Part shown: one piece after another, positions 1 to 8,520 of the stretch
Position numbering within the stretch: the first letter of the stretch is position 1
Layout of the letters: the number at the start of each line of letters is the position of its first letter
NCBI GenBank assembly: GCA_003174035.1
Contig: PRDV01000011.1
Coordinates: 1 to 14,609, forward strand
Length of the DNA: 14,609 nt
Direction of reading: 5' to 3'
DNA from: Candidatus Babelota bacterium
Lineage (GTDB): Bacteria > Babelota > Babeliae > Babelales > Babelaceae
Made by a program: the position numbers and the translations under genes
Notes under the pieces: generated by a model
Database searches by the model: none
Told to the model about the DNA's origin: nothing
The model's input: the letters and a program-made list of their open reading frames with translations, nothing else

Positions 1-98
1 CTCCTGAGGTGAAGCCAACTCCTGCGCCAAGCGCTCCTGAGATGAAGCCAACTCCTGCGCCAAGCGCTCCTGAAATGAAGCCAGCTCCTGGGTCGAAT
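1..98 (+). repeat. 33-bp in-frame tandem repeat
   Basis: Units at 9-41 and 42-74 differ at only 2 of 33 bases (first and last). Positions 1-8 match the end of a preceding unit, and a diverged partial unit follows at 75-98. Each unit encodes (M/V)KPTPAPSAPE, so copy-number change keeps the reading frame. The array continues off the left edge, so its total copy number is unknown. Confidence 0.9.
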
Positions 99-599
99 AG
101 TGATGAAGAAGCAAAAAGAAGAAAAGCTAAATTTGAAAGAAATAGAGCACTCGCGGCAGGCGTTGTTCAACCTAAGTCAGCTGAATCACCAGCACCTCAA
201 CCAAAACCAAGCGATGCGGCTAGGGTAACATCCCTTACAACAGCAAAAAAACCGGACCCGGCTAATCCACAAGCACCGTCTCCAAGCAGACCATTACCTG
301 CTCTAAGGAGCAATGTAAGTTCGCCCGATGGCAGACCACTTCCACCTCCACCAGCACCGGTGGCACCGAGAATTAACCCTGCTAACTCAAGAGGAAACTC
401 AAACGTTGGATCTGTAAATCCCCCGCCTGTGGTCATTCCAGTGCCACAACCTAATCCAATTCTGATGTCAAATCCTCCAAAGAAGAAGACGAACTCTTTT
501 TACAAAATAACGGGAGCATCTCTTCTAGGAATAGCTGCTCTTATAGCAGGAAAAGAACTGTACCAGCATTACAAAAATAGATCTATAGCTGTCAGCTAA
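1..599 (+). CDS. Proline-rich repeat protein with C-terminal membrane anchor, 5' partial
   Basis: The frame is open to the left edge, so the true start lies outside the window; the GTG at 9 is an internal valine codon of a repeat unit, not a start. The visible part begins with 11-residue repeats (MKPTPAPSAPE), then a short charged stretch (EEAKRRKAKFERN), then about 120 residues rich in Pro, Ala, Ser and Asn with poly-proline runs. Counting from position 9, KKKTN at about 158-162 is followed by a short hydrophobic segment at about 167-181 and a basic tail, as in a C-terminally anchored protein. A flexible proline-rich arm plus anchor suits a surface or envelope-spanning spacer. No enzyme domain is visible and I do not recognise the family. 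It ends just before a strong terminator and converges on tyrS. Coding status is well supported; function is unknown. Confidence 0.75.
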   Translation, partial: PEVKPTPAPSAPEMKPTPAPSAPEMKPAPGSNSDEEAKRRKAKFERNRALAAGVVQPKSAESPAPQPKPSDAARVTSLTTAKKPDPANPQAPSPSRPLPALRSNVSSPDGRPLPPPPAPVAPRINPANSRGNSNVGSVNPPPVVIPVPQPNPILMSNPPKKKTNSFYKITGASLLGIAALIAGKELYQHYKNRSIAVS

Positions 600-612
600 G
601 ACTAGTAAAGAT

Positions 613-650
613 AAAACGAGCCGCTTGTAATTGAGCGGCTCGTTTTTTAT
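613..650. terminator. Bidirectional rho-independent terminator
   Basis: A perfect 13-bp stem has arms 613-625 and 634-646, an 8-nt loop and a GC-rich core (CGAGCCGCT / AGCGGCTCG). A T-run follows on the + strand, and the A-run at 613-616 gives a U-run on the minus strand. It lies between the stops of the proline-rich gene (+) and tyrS (-), so it can end transcription from both sides. Confidence 0.93.
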
Positions 651-662
651 AGCTTACTTGGT

Positions 663-1850
663 TCACAAAACCTTATAGAATCGATGCTTGCCAACCTTAA
701 TCAACATACCCGATTCTAAAACGATCGTAGCCTTAAATTCAGTTATTTTTTGTTCATTGATAGACACTGCACCAGCTTCAAGCAAACGTCGTGCTTCACT
801 TGAACTAGGAACTGCGCCTACATGGCGTAAAATATCAACAATCCATGTCTGCTTTCCTAAAAAATCCGCACAGTTAACAGAAGTAGCCTGAGAATAATCT
901 TTCTTTTGAAACAGCTCTTCAAAGCGCTTCTGCGCTTCTTGAGCTTCCTGCGGTTGCCAAAAACGAGCAACAATCTGGTGTGCCATACGCTTTTTGAGCT
1001 CCATCGGATGTGCTTCTTGTCGCTCGACAGCGTGCTTCATGTCACCCAGTTGTTCAGGAGTTGTGTGCAGCAAAATTTCATAATAACGCCACATAAGCTC
1101 ATCAGAAATAGACATCAGCTTGCCATATGCCTGGTCTGCCGGTTCTGCAAGCCCAATGGCATTGCCGAGAGACTTTGACATTTTAGCGACACCATCAAGT
1201 CCTTCAAGCAGAGGCATTGTCATTATTACCTGGGGTTCCTGACCATAATGTTCTTGCAAAAATCTTCCCATAAGAAGATTGAATGTTTGGTCAGTTCCTC
1301 CTAATTCAACATCTGCATGAAGAGCAACCGAATCATAGCCTTGCATGAGCGGATACAATAGTTCGTGAAATCCAATGGTCTGTTGGTTTGCAATCCGTTG
1401 CGCAAAATCTTCACGTTCAATAATGCGTGCTAAGGTAACTTTGCCACAGAGAGCTACAAATTCTCTGCTTGTTAAGCGATCAAGCCATTCAGAATTATAG
1501 CGTATGGTAACTCGTTCAGGATCAAGGATCTTGCTAACTTGATTGAAATAGGTTTTGGTATTATAGGCTATTTGTTCCTCTGAAAGCGGCGGTCTCGTTT
1601 TTGACCGGCCACTGGGATCACCTATACGCGCAGTAAAATCACCAATCAAAAATATAACCTCATGCCCAAAATCTTGAAACTGTCTCATTTTGGAAAGCGT
1701 AACTGCATGACCAAGATGAAGATCCGCTGCGGTTGGATCCATGCCCAGCTTAATTCTTAATTTTCGTCCCGTTTCGAGCTTCTTAACCAGGTCTTCTTGA
1801 GGAATAATCTGTTGCGTACCCGCAATTAATTGCTGTAACTGATTTCTCAT
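663..1850 (-). CDS. tyrS: Tyrosyl-tRNA synthetase
   Basis: Class I aminoacyl-tRNA synthetase that joins tyrosine to tRNA-Tyr in the cytoplasm. The 395-aa product has the nucleotide-binding motif HLGH at residues 45-48 (in LGMDPTAADLHLGH), the segment GDFTARIGDPSGRSKTRPPL, the KMSKS loop at 223-227, and a C-terminal S4-type RNA-binding domain from about 330 (SSEARRLLEAGAVSINEQKI). The length fits the TyrZ-like bacterial TyrRS group. I chose the ATG at 1850 because GGGGAG lies 6-7 nt upstream and because it overlaps the stop of the membrane protein gene as ATGA, implying translational coupling. An in-frame ATG at 1892 would add 14 residues (MGCSAYCPSCGERF), but it has no Shine-Dalgarno and lies within the upstream gene. 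Transcription probably starts at the promoter at 2628-2656 and stops at the hairpin at 613-650. Confidence 0.97.
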   Translation of the reverse strand: MRNQLQQLIAGTQQIIPQEDLVKKLETGRKLRIKLGMDPTAADLHLGHAVTLSKMRQFQDFGHEVIFLIGDFTARIGDPSGRSKTRPPLSEEQIAYNTKTYFNQVSKILDPERVTIRYNSEWLDRLTSREFVALCGKVTLARIIEREDFAQRIANQQTIGFHELLYPLMQGYDSVALHADVELGGTDQTFNLLMGRFLQEHYGQEPQVIMTMPLLEGLDGVAKMSKSLGNAIGLAEPADQAYGKLMSISDELMWRYYEILLHTTPEQLGDMKHAVERQEAHPMELKKRMAHQIVARFWQPQEAQEAQKRFEELFQKKDYSQATSVNCADFLGKQTWIVDILRHVGAVPSSSEARRLLEAGAVSINEQKITEFKATIVLESGMLIKVGKHRFYKVL

Positions 1851-2593
1851 AAAACGCTCCCCACAAGATGGGCAATATGCACTGCACCCCATTCACTAAG
1901 CTTAAGAAGATAATAAACTAACTGATCTCCAAATACATAGACAACCAAGAAAGGACCAAAAAATGAAACATACTCGGCATATTCAACATAAGTGTAACCC
2001 TTTTCAAACCCCACTACCAGTGCATAACGAAAAGCATTAAATATGAGGCTTATGGTCGCAATCAAAATATTAAGATACACCAGCGACACCAAAAGATAGG
2101 CAAGTGCTATTACCAAAGAAGATTCATTGGGAGCAAAATCAGCAGCAATCTTTAAATGTGCTCCTGAAGAAAAAAAGATCATAAAGGCCTTGCTATAGAA
2201 AGTGAACAACTTCGCAATGAGTATAGCGGTAAGTTGATAGCCATAAAAAAAGACTGCTAAGAAAAGAGAAATTATCGCAATACAAACGCTTACGCATGCT
2301 TCTGTAGCATAAGCCACAAAAAGCCGCCAGTATCGCCAACCTCCAACAAAAGAATAGGGATCAATCGGCACTGTCTGCATCCACCCTATCCCTAAAAATA
2401 TCAGGGCAAGAAAGCCAAATAGATCTATATGCACCAAGGGATTGAGGCTTAGAAAACCAGCGTCTTTAGCAGTGTCATCACCTAATTTTGAGCAGACAAA
2501 GGTTTGAATGCATCCATTAAGGGTGTGCGATAGCAAATACGCAGTAATGAGCAAAAGAAGGGCGAAGAGAAATTCCGCATGTGCAAGATTCAT
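1847..2593 (-). CDS. Site-2 protease (M50) family membrane protein, catalytic residues lost
   Basis: This 248-aa, very hydrophobic protein has several membrane segments (about 8-22, 58-72, 91-127, 160-188, 205-222). Residues 38-57 (GDDTAKDAGFLSLNPLVHID) are the signature that follows the zinc motif in YwhC-like M50 intramembrane proteases, and GWMQTVPIDPYSF (70-82) matches the GWAKPVPVNP-type segment of that family. The HExxH motif expected just upstream reads HTLNG at 23-27: the first His is kept, the Glu is Thr and the second His is Gly. The NxxPIPPLDG motif expected after YLNILIA (173-179) reads SLIFNAFRYAL. I infer a pseudoprotease, perhaps a membrane scaffold or binding protein. It overlaps tyrS by 4 nt (ATGA). 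M50 genes next to an aminoacyl-tRNA synthetase gene (usually trpS) are common in bacteria. The upstream Shine-Dalgarno is weak (AGAAAG). Confidence 0.85.
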   Translation of the reverse strand: MNLAHAEFLFALLLLITAYLLSHTLNGCIQTFVCSKLGDDTAKDAGFLSLNPLVHIDLFGFLALIFLGIGWMQTVPIDPYSFVGGWRYWRLFVAYATEACVSVCIAIISLFLAVFFYGYQLTAILIAKLFTFYSKAFMIFFSSGAHLKIAADFAPNESSLVIALAYLLVSLVYLNILIATISLIFNAFRYALVVGFEKGYTYVEYAEYVSFFGPFLVVYVFGDQLVYYLLKLSEWGAVHIAHLVGSVL

Positions 2594-2627
2594 CAGGCAT
2601 CTTTCTTGTAAAATTTCGTATACCTAC

Positions 2628-2656
2628 AGTGTACGCGAAATCAATGCCCTGGTCAA
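2628..2656 (-). promoter_or_regulatory. Putative sigma-70 promoter of the M50-like/tyrS operon
   Basis: On the minus strand TTGACC (2651-2656, 5/6 to consensus) and TACACT (2628-2633, 4/6) are separated by 17 nt. The start codon at 2593 lies about 28 nt after the expected start site. An imperfect inverted repeat (2614-2640) covers the -10 region and could be an operator, but that is speculative. Confidence 0.5.
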
Positions 2657-2728
2657 AGCCACATTTAGCTTAGCCACCAATTATCACATAGCATAGGCAA
2701 AACTTCCCTTTTACCATCTTCCTATAAC

Positions 2729-5700
2729 TTATGCATTATTTTCCTTTGCCTCAAGAGCTCTTTCTAATCGTGCAACATCGCCATCTGTTACTGCCTTTTC
2801 AAACATTTGCCGATACACTGTGGCCCACATGTCATCACAAGGAAGATCTTCTAGTTGTTCCATTTGCAATGCAAACTCTACCTCTTCAGTTGGCAATACT
2901 TCTTTCACGATACTTTCCAATCTCTCTTGAGATAAGAGAAACGCTTTGGCAGCATCTTCAAAGGCAGAAAAGGAGTTTAAATAATCTAGTTTTAGTTTCT
3001 TCCATACCTCAAGCTGAAGGCCCTCATTTCCCTTCATGATTTTTAACCAAGTAAGAAACTTTCTACCATTTTCCATAACGGCGGCTCTTTTAAGTTTCTT
3101 ATCTTCTTGAGCTCTTTCAAGTTTTATTCGCGCTTTTGCAATCTCTAGCGCCATGCTAGCTAAATCAGCGATTCTTTGCAATTTTAACGCTCTGCTCATC
3201 CGATCGCTAGCTAGCTGCAAACCGTTTGAATTTGTTGCATCTATAGCAGAACGAGCCAACTCCACTTGCGCAAGAGCAAGGTATGTAGACAGTGATTGTT
3301 GTTTCTCTTTTATGCGCCCTTTTTCTAAAGCCACACGCGCTTGCGCCAACTCTTTTTTCAGATCTTCGAGTTCACGCTCTACCTGTGTTTTCTCTGTAGC
3401 TCCTCGTTTTGCTTGATCTTGAGCTTTACTACGCTCAGTAGCCAAAGACTCCGCAAGCTGATTTTTGTCTAAATCAAGTTGGCGATTTAGACCCTCAAGC
3501 ACTTGTTCACGATTTTTTAATGCCTCATTTTGTCGAGCGATAGTCTCCTTTTGCTCAATAACGCTTGTTTCACGATCCCGCGTTTCTCTCAACAATTGCT
3601 TCAATCTTTCTTGCTCAAGGCTTGCTGCGGCTATCTGCCCCTTCAAGCGCTCGCACTCTTGGTTAAGATCAGCATACCTTTTATCCGTTGAAACGAGGGC
3701 ATCACGTTCCTTTTCAACAAGCTTCAGCTGTTCTTGGAGTTCCTTATTTTGCTTCTCTAGAGTTTGACAGGTAAGCGCAATACTTTGAACTTCTTCTTGC
3801 AGAGCGTTCTTTTCATACTCAAGATTCCGTTGAATACATGCAGCTTCAGCCTGCGCTTTTTCCATAGCTGCTTTTACATTATCAAACTCTTCTTTTAATT
3901 GTTTACCTTCTTCCTGTAGCAGCTTTTGGGCAGTTTCACCTGACACGCGCGATTGCTCAGCAGCAACAAGTCGCTCAGTCAACTGCTTTGCTTCTCGCTC
4001 GAGCAAGCTTTGCTTACTTAACAGATTTTCTACTTGGCCTGCCAGTTCTTTATTTGCAGATGTCAGGCTTTCAATTTTTGCTTGCAGATCCTCTATTGTA
4101 CCTTTTAGGTCTGCAATCACAGTATTTTCATGAGCAGCTAATCCTTCAAATTTCTTCTTTTCTGCAACAACAATATCCATCTTTTTTAACAATTCATCAC
4201 GCTCTAACTCTAAAGCTAGCCGATTTTCTTCAGTCCTCAGCCTTTGACGTTCAAGCTCACTACATTTTTCCTGTAAAGCTCTATATTCAGAGGCTGCGCT
4301 CGCTCTGGCAAGATCCCATTGAGCCTGAGCAGCATTTAATGCCATGTCAGCTAACCGCCATTTTTCTTTCATCTGTTCTATTTCCTGGCCCAAGCTTCGA
4401 CACTCACTTTCCAACGCCTCTTTTTCTAAGTTTAATTCGCCCCGCACCTCTTCAATCTTTCTTGTCGCTTCATTCAATCGATCATTCGCTCTTGCCAATT
4501 GATCTTTGAATCTTATTTTCTCTTCTTCCAATGTTTTGAGTAATGCAACATCCACTTGGCTTTTTTCTTCCGCAACCTTAATTTGACTTTCTGCAGCTGC
4601 AAGTTTACCCGAAATTTGGGACAGCTCATCTCTGGTTTCCTTAAGCGTCCGTTCCAAGTTCTCTTTAAGCGCAAATAACTCCACATTCTCTTCCCGGTGC
4701 CTACAGAGCTCTAGCGAAAGCGCATTAAGTTCTCTTGTAAGATTGCGCCAAATTAGTTCACTAGCTGCACGTGTTTCATCCAATTCTGCCTCTATTGCCG
4801 CTAACTCAAGAGAGCGAGAAGTTTCCTCGAGCGTCAGAATCTTCTCTTCAACTTTTTCTAGTACTACTGGCGCTATTCTCGCTTCAGTCCCTTGCACTGC
4901 AACTTGTACCACAGGCTGAATAGAATGTGGTGCAGCTTGAACTGAGGGCCTCTGTTCTTTTGCTTCGCCCTTTCTTACTAATTTTACTGGCTCTGGACCA
5001 GATACCTCGGAACCAACAGTAGAACTGTCGGTAATAGTCGGTGCGATAGGGCCTTCTTGAACTTTAGTTTTCCTCAAACCAGCGAGTGCTTTAGAGATCT
5101 CATTTTTTTCAGCCACTGGCTGCTTCTCTTGTGATGGCTTCTGTTTTTCGGCAGCCCGTTCACGCGAGAGCATAAATGATTGCTCTATTTCTCTATCATG
5201 GATTGCTCTAGCAATCCTTGCGCTCTCTTCCTGCTCTTTGTTTTCAGCAATATGTCCTGCTTGCATTGAGCTGCGAGTTTTCATATCTCTTAATTCCAAA
5301 CATTTACGCTGATATTCATCCCGCTGTTTTGCTAGGGCCTCACCTTGTGGAAGCTCCTGAGCCTTTACGGTGAGTTTCTTAGCATACCCAGTAAGTTCTT
5401 TTGCCATAGCTGGGTTATAGTCTTTATCATTTTTATCCCCAAACTTCTTAATCTTTGCAATAACGGAGGGTAATTTTTCCTGCAATTTTAATGCGAGTGC
5501 GGCTCTTTTTTCAAAATAGGTACCCGTTGTATCATTCATCACATCCATTTCAAAAAACCGCAATAATACTGGCATCCATTTTTCTTCATCATCATAATCC
5601 AAAGCTTCCACAGCTTTTTGTGCATTAGGAGCAAAACACAATTCTTCAACCAAATCATCCACCTTTAAATTGGCGCTGCCGGTAATTGCACCCCTTCTCT

Positions 5701-5776
5701 GGGAAATAAGCTGTAGATCCATTGAAAAACATGTAGATGAAAAAGTAAGCAAGCTGCACGGAACCGCGATTAACAT
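2729..5776 (-). CDS. Large exported coiled-coil protein
   Basis: The 1015-aa product starts with a hydrophobic leader (residues 1-18) ending in CFS just before MDLQ, a likely Sec signal peptide, though it has no basic residue at its start. Residues about 20-180 are a charged helical domain, about 190-305 are lower-complexity and Pro/Gln/Lys-rich, and about 306-823 form one long Glu/Lys/Leu heptad coiled coil like SMC, myosin or tropomyosin rods. About 824-1015 is a helical tail without heptads. No Walker motifs or SMC heads are present, so it is not a condensin. The ATG at 5776 has a clear AGAGGGG site upstream, and an in-frame stop bounds it further upstream. A structural, surface or host-directed filament role is possible but unproven. 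It is divergent from valS and separated from the M50-like gene by 135 bp with its own promoter. Family not recognised. Confidence 0.85.
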   Translation of the reverse strand: MLIAVPCSLLTFSSTCFSMDLQLISQRRGAITGSANLKVDDLVEELCFAPNAQKAVEALDYDDEEKWMPVLLRFFEMDVMNDTTGTYFEKRAALALKLQEKLPSVIAKIKKFGDKNDKDYNPAMAKELTGYAKKLTVKAQELPQGEALAKQRDEYQRKCLELRDMKTRSSMQAGHIAENKEQEESARIARAIHDREIEQSFMLSRERAAEKQKPSQEKQPVAEKNEISKALAGLRKTKVQEGPIAPTITDSSTVGSEVSGPEPVKLVRKGEAKEQRPSVQAAPHSIQPVVQVAVQGTEARIAPVVLEKVEEKILTLEETSRSLELAAIEAELDETRAASELIWRNLTRELNALSLELCRHREENVELFALKENLERTLKETRDELSQISGKLAAAESQIKVAEEKSQVDVALLKTLEEEKIRFKDQLARANDRLNEATRKIEEVRGELNLEKEALESECRSLGQEIEQMKEKWRLADMALNAAQAQWDLARASAASEYRALQEKCSELERQRLRTEENRLALELERDELLKKMDIVVAEKKKFEGLAAHENTVIADLKGTIEDLQAKIESLTSANKELAGQVENLLSKQSLLEREAKQLTERLVAAEQSRVSGETAQKLLQEEGKQLKEEFDNVKAAMEKAQAEAACIQRNLEYEKNALQEEVQSIALTCQTLEKQNKELQEQLKLVEKERDALVSTDKRYADLNQECERLKGQIAAASLEQERLKQLLRETRDRETSVIEQKETIARQNEALKNREQVLEGLNRQLDLDKNQLAESLATERSKAQDQAKRGATEKTQVERELEDLKKELAQARVALEKGRIKEKQQSLSTYLALAQVELARSAIDATNSNGLQLASDRMSRALKLQRIADLASMALEIAKARIKLERAQEDKKLKRAAVMENGRKFLTWLKIMKGNEGLQLEVWKKLKLDYLNSFSAFEDAAKAFLLSQERLESIVKEVLPTEEVEFALQMEQLEDLPCDDMWATVYRQMFEKAVTDGDVARLERALEAKENNA

Positions 5777-5957
5777 AGAAACCCCTCTAGTATTTAACAG
5801 TCATTTTGTCTCATTGCATGACGATAATAAATTTAGTAAAAAAAACACGAACTGTCTAACAATTTCATGCGGTATTCACCTGTGCTCACACAATATAAAC
5901 TGGATAAATGAGAACGAAAGCTATATGCTATTCACAAACCATTTAAACAGGTAGAGC
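5777..5957. other. Divergent intergenic region
   Basis: This 181-bp AT-rich spacer must carry the promoters for the leftward coiled-coil gene and for valS. The best -10 candidate toward valS is TATAAA at 5894-5899, but no convincing -35 stands 16-18 bp upstream. Toward the left only general AT-richness is seen, with A-runs around 5838-5845. An ORF that fills part of this spacer (5670-5954) overlaps the coiled-coil gene and is not convincing. Confidence 0.5.
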
Positions 5958-8426
5958 ATGGAAAAAAAATACGAACATCAACAAGCTGAAGCTGCTGCAC
6001 AAGCGCTATGGCAAGAGCATAATGTGTATAGTGCAGAAAATAATCCCGGCCCAGTATATAGCATCGATACTCCTCCACCTACAGTATCAGGCTCTTTGCA
6101 CATAGGCCATATTTTTTCCTATACGCAAACGGATATCATTGCTCGTTTTACTCGCATGAGTGGATTTAGTGTCTTTTACCCTTTTGGATTTGATGATAAT
6201 GGACTTCCCACAGAAAAATACGTAGAAAAGAAACTTGAAATACGGGCTCATGAGCTGAAACGTTCAGAGTTTATTAATCTGTGTCTTAAAGAAACCGTAG
6301 AAGTTGAAAAACAGTTCGAAACACTCTGGCGTAGGATTGGGTTATCGGTTGACTGGAAAGCATCCTATTCAACAATAGATGAGCGCTCACGGTATATATC
6401 GCAGTTTTCTTTCATTGAGCTCTACAAAAAAGGATTTATCCATCGAAAGGATGAACCTGCCCTTTATTGCACTATGTGCAGAACGACAGTCGCTCAGGCA
6501 GAACTTGATGATCTTGAGAAAAGCACCTTTTTTAGCGATGTTATTTTTACTACTGATGGGCAAGAGCTGATTGTTGCCACAACGCGTCCTGAACTTCTGG
6601 CCGCGGTCAATGCTTTATTTTATCATCCTGATGATATTCGTTATAAACATCTTGCCGGGAAAATGGCTAAAGTTCCCTATTACGGCACGCTTGTACCAAT
6701 TTTGGCTGATGTCGCAGTCAATCCTGAAAAAGGTACCGGACTGGTGATGTCCTCAACCTTTGGGGATAAAACCGATGTGGCATGGTTTAAACAGCATAAT
6801 CTCACCTATAAGCCAATCATTGGCCTTGATGGGCTGCTCACCCAAGAAACGGGGCCGTTAGCGGGCCTCCGTGCGCATGCAGCCCGAGAGCGCATTATTG
6901 AAATTCTTGAGCAAGAAGGTCTTCTTAAAAACAAAAGGCAGATTACGCATACCGTAAATGTTCATGAGCGCTGTAAAAAAGAAATCGAATATCTGGTGCT
7001 TACACAATGGTTCTTATCATTACTACCGTATAAGCAAGAGTTTATAGCGATGGGGGATAAGGTAGAATGGTATCCAACATTCATGAAATCTCGTTATGTT
7101 AATTGGGTTGAGAATATCAGCTGGGACTGGTGTTTATCTCGGCAACGCTTTTACGGCATTCCGTTCCCTGCTTGGCACTGCACGGACTGCAAAGCTATTA
7201 TTCTGGCAGATGCAAAAGATCTTCCTCTTGATCCTCAGGAAACTGAATACAAAGGGGCGTGTTCTTGTGGCAGTACGGCTATCGTACCTGATCGCGATGT
7301 TATGGACACCTGGAATACCAGTTCGCTCACTCCCTACATCTGTGCAAACCTGCAAGGCGTTGAAAAGGAAAAACTCTTTACTGAAACTACCTCAGCTACC
7401 TCTAACATGATTCCTATGGCCATGCGGCCGCAGGCGCATGACATCATACGTACCTGGGCATTCGATACCATCGTAAAAGTTTGGATGCATAATAAGACCA
7501 TCCCCTGGAAGAAAATCGTCATCTCAGGGCACGTACTTTCCACCGAGAAGGAAAAAATTTCAAAATCTAAGGGCAACTCTCCTCTAGCACCCGAAAGCCT
7601 TCTTACCAATTACCCTGCAGATGCATTGCGCTATTGGACTGCTTCGGGTAGTCTAGGCTATGATATTTCATTCTCTGAAAATCAAATAGGCATCGGCCAA
7701 AAGCTTCTTATTAAGCTCTGGAATGCCTTTAGATTTGCAGAGCCATATATACAAGAAACCATTCCTGGTGGAAACACTCCTGAAAACCTGGGCATAGTCA
7801 ATGAATGGGTACTTGATAGCATAAGCAGTTGCTTTGCTAATTATGCATCATATTTTAAAGATCATGAATTTAGCCTTGCACTTTCAAGCATTGAACACTT
7901 CTTCTGGCAAGATTTTTGTGATAACTACCTTGAGATTATTAAAGATCAGCTCATGAATCCAAATCAACATCCCTCAGAAGCAGTTAATGCAACCCGCTGG
8001 ACATTAGCGACTGTGGGAATGCGCATTTTACAACTCTATGGGCCATTTGTGCCTCATTTAACCGAGACGCTCTATGGCCTGCTCTATAAAAAGCATGTTG
8101 GTACAGTTTCCCTGCATCAGACAAAATTTGCTGAGTATCAAACAACGTATGCTTATAAAGAATCTGCTGCGCTCATGACTAAAATTCTTGCTATCATCAG
8201 TCAAGTAAGAAAGCTTAAAACAGAGCGTCAACTCTCTCTCAAGACAGAACTTGCTCAATTAACGATTTCAAGTGCTGACCAGGCTTTACTTAAAAACATT
8301 ATGCAACAAGAATCGCTTATAAAAGGGGTAATCAGAGCTCACGTCATAGTAAGCAATGACTATGTAGGTATGACGGGTATAAGCGAACAAGATGGCATCT
8401 GGCGAGCAGAGATCAACATTATATGA
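5958..8426 (+). CDS. valS: Valyl-tRNA synthetase, archaeal/rickettsial type
   Basis: Class I synthetase that charges tRNA-Val in the cytoplasm and edits mischarged threonine. The 822-aa protein has PPPTVSGSLHIGH with HIGH at residues 48-51, a CP1 editing domain with ATTRPE at 207-212, a KMSKS-type loop written KISKS at 533-537, and Cys pairs C171/C174, C408/C411 and C435/C437 that suggest zinc sites. The wording FSYTQTDIIARF, GFDDNGLPTE and MRPQAHDIIRTWAFDTIVK is that of archaeal ValRS and its rickettsial relatives, not the usual bacterial form (PNVTGxLHMGH, GTDHAGIATQ). The length fits that shorter group, which lacks the C-terminal coiled-coil arm of standard bacterial ValRS. The ATG at 5958 is preceded by AGGTAGAG. 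Acquisition of an archaeal-like valS by an ancestor is the likely origin. No clear terminator follows. Confidence 0.97.
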   Translation: MEKKYEHQQAEAAAQALWQEHNVYSAENNPGPVYSIDTPPPTVSGSLHIGHIFSYTQTDIIARFTRMSGFSVFYPFGFDDNGLPTEKYVEKKLEIRAHELKRSEFINLCLKETVEVEKQFETLWRRIGLSVDWKASYSTIDERSRYISQFSFIELYKKGFIHRKDEPALYCTMCRTTVAQAELDDLEKSTFFSDVIFTTDGQELIVATTRPELLAAVNALFYHPDDIRYKHLAGKMAKVPYYGTLVPILADVAVNPEKGTGLVMSSTFGDKTDVAWFKQHNLTYKPIIGLDGLLTQETGPLAGLRAHAARERIIEILEQEGLLKNKRQITHTVNVHERCKKEIEYLVLTQWFLSLLPYKQEFIAMGDKVEWYPTFMKSRYVNWVENISWDWCLSRQRFYGIPFPAWHCTDCKAIILADAKDLPLDPQETEYKGACSCGSTAIVPDRDVMDTWNTSSLTPYICANLQGVEKEKLFTETTSATSNMIPMAMRPQAHDIIRTWAFDTIVKVWMHNKTIPWKKIVISGHVLSTEKEKISKSKGNSPLAPESLLTNYPADALRYWTASGSLGYDISFSENQIGIGQKLLIKLWNAFRFAEPYIQETIPGGNTPENLGIVNEWVLDSISSCFANYASYFKDHEFSLALSSIEHFFWQDFCDNYLEIIKDQLMNPNQHPSEAVNATRWTLATVGMRILQLYGPFVPHLTETLYGLLYKKHVGTVSLHQTKFAEYQTTYAYKESAALMTKILAIISQVRKLKTERQLSLKTELAQLTISSADQALLKNIMQQESLIKGVIRAHVIVSNDYVGMTGISEQDGIWRAEINII

Positions 8427-8520
8427 TGTTTAGTAGTTTGTTTATTGTTATGTAAGTGTAAGCAAACTGTCGTAAACATACACTCTTGTACAATTAAACT
8501 TCAACCACGGCTTAAAAGCC

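Noticed and set aside
197..436. 79-aa minus-strand ORF rich in Gly and Leu
   Set aside because: It is the complement of the proline-rich coding sequence (Pro codons read as Gly); the + frame has repeats, anchor and terminator placement in its favour.
688..1178. Two + strand ORFs opposite tyrS
   Set aside because: They are shadows of a confidently identified gene on the other strand.
1851..1892. Upstream in-frame start of tyrS that would add MGCSAYCPSCGERF, looking like a zinc-ribbon start
   Set aside because: It lies inside the end of the M50-like gene, has no Shine-Dalgarno, and TyrRS proteins do not carry such an extension. The ATG at 1850 has a good site and ATGA overlap.
2614..2640. Inverted repeat TTTCGTATAC...GTACGCGAAA considered as terminator of the coiled-coil gene
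   Set aside because: Two mismatches in the stem and no T-run on either strand; it overlaps the -10 element of a promoter candidate, so an operator is the more likely role if any.
3988..4509. 173-aa + strand ORF
   Set aside because: It is antisense to the heptad-repeat part of the coiled-coil gene; long antisense frames are expected opposite such biased codon use, and its composition is not protein-like.
2729..5776. SMC/condensin or RecN identity for the coiled-coil protein
   Set aside because: No Walker A, Walker B or ABC signature is present and the N-terminus is a signal peptide.
5670..5954. 94-aa + strand ORF ending just before valS
   Set aside because: Half of it is antisense to the coiled-coil gene, it lacks a ribosome binding site and shows no domain; the rest is the promoter-bearing spacer.
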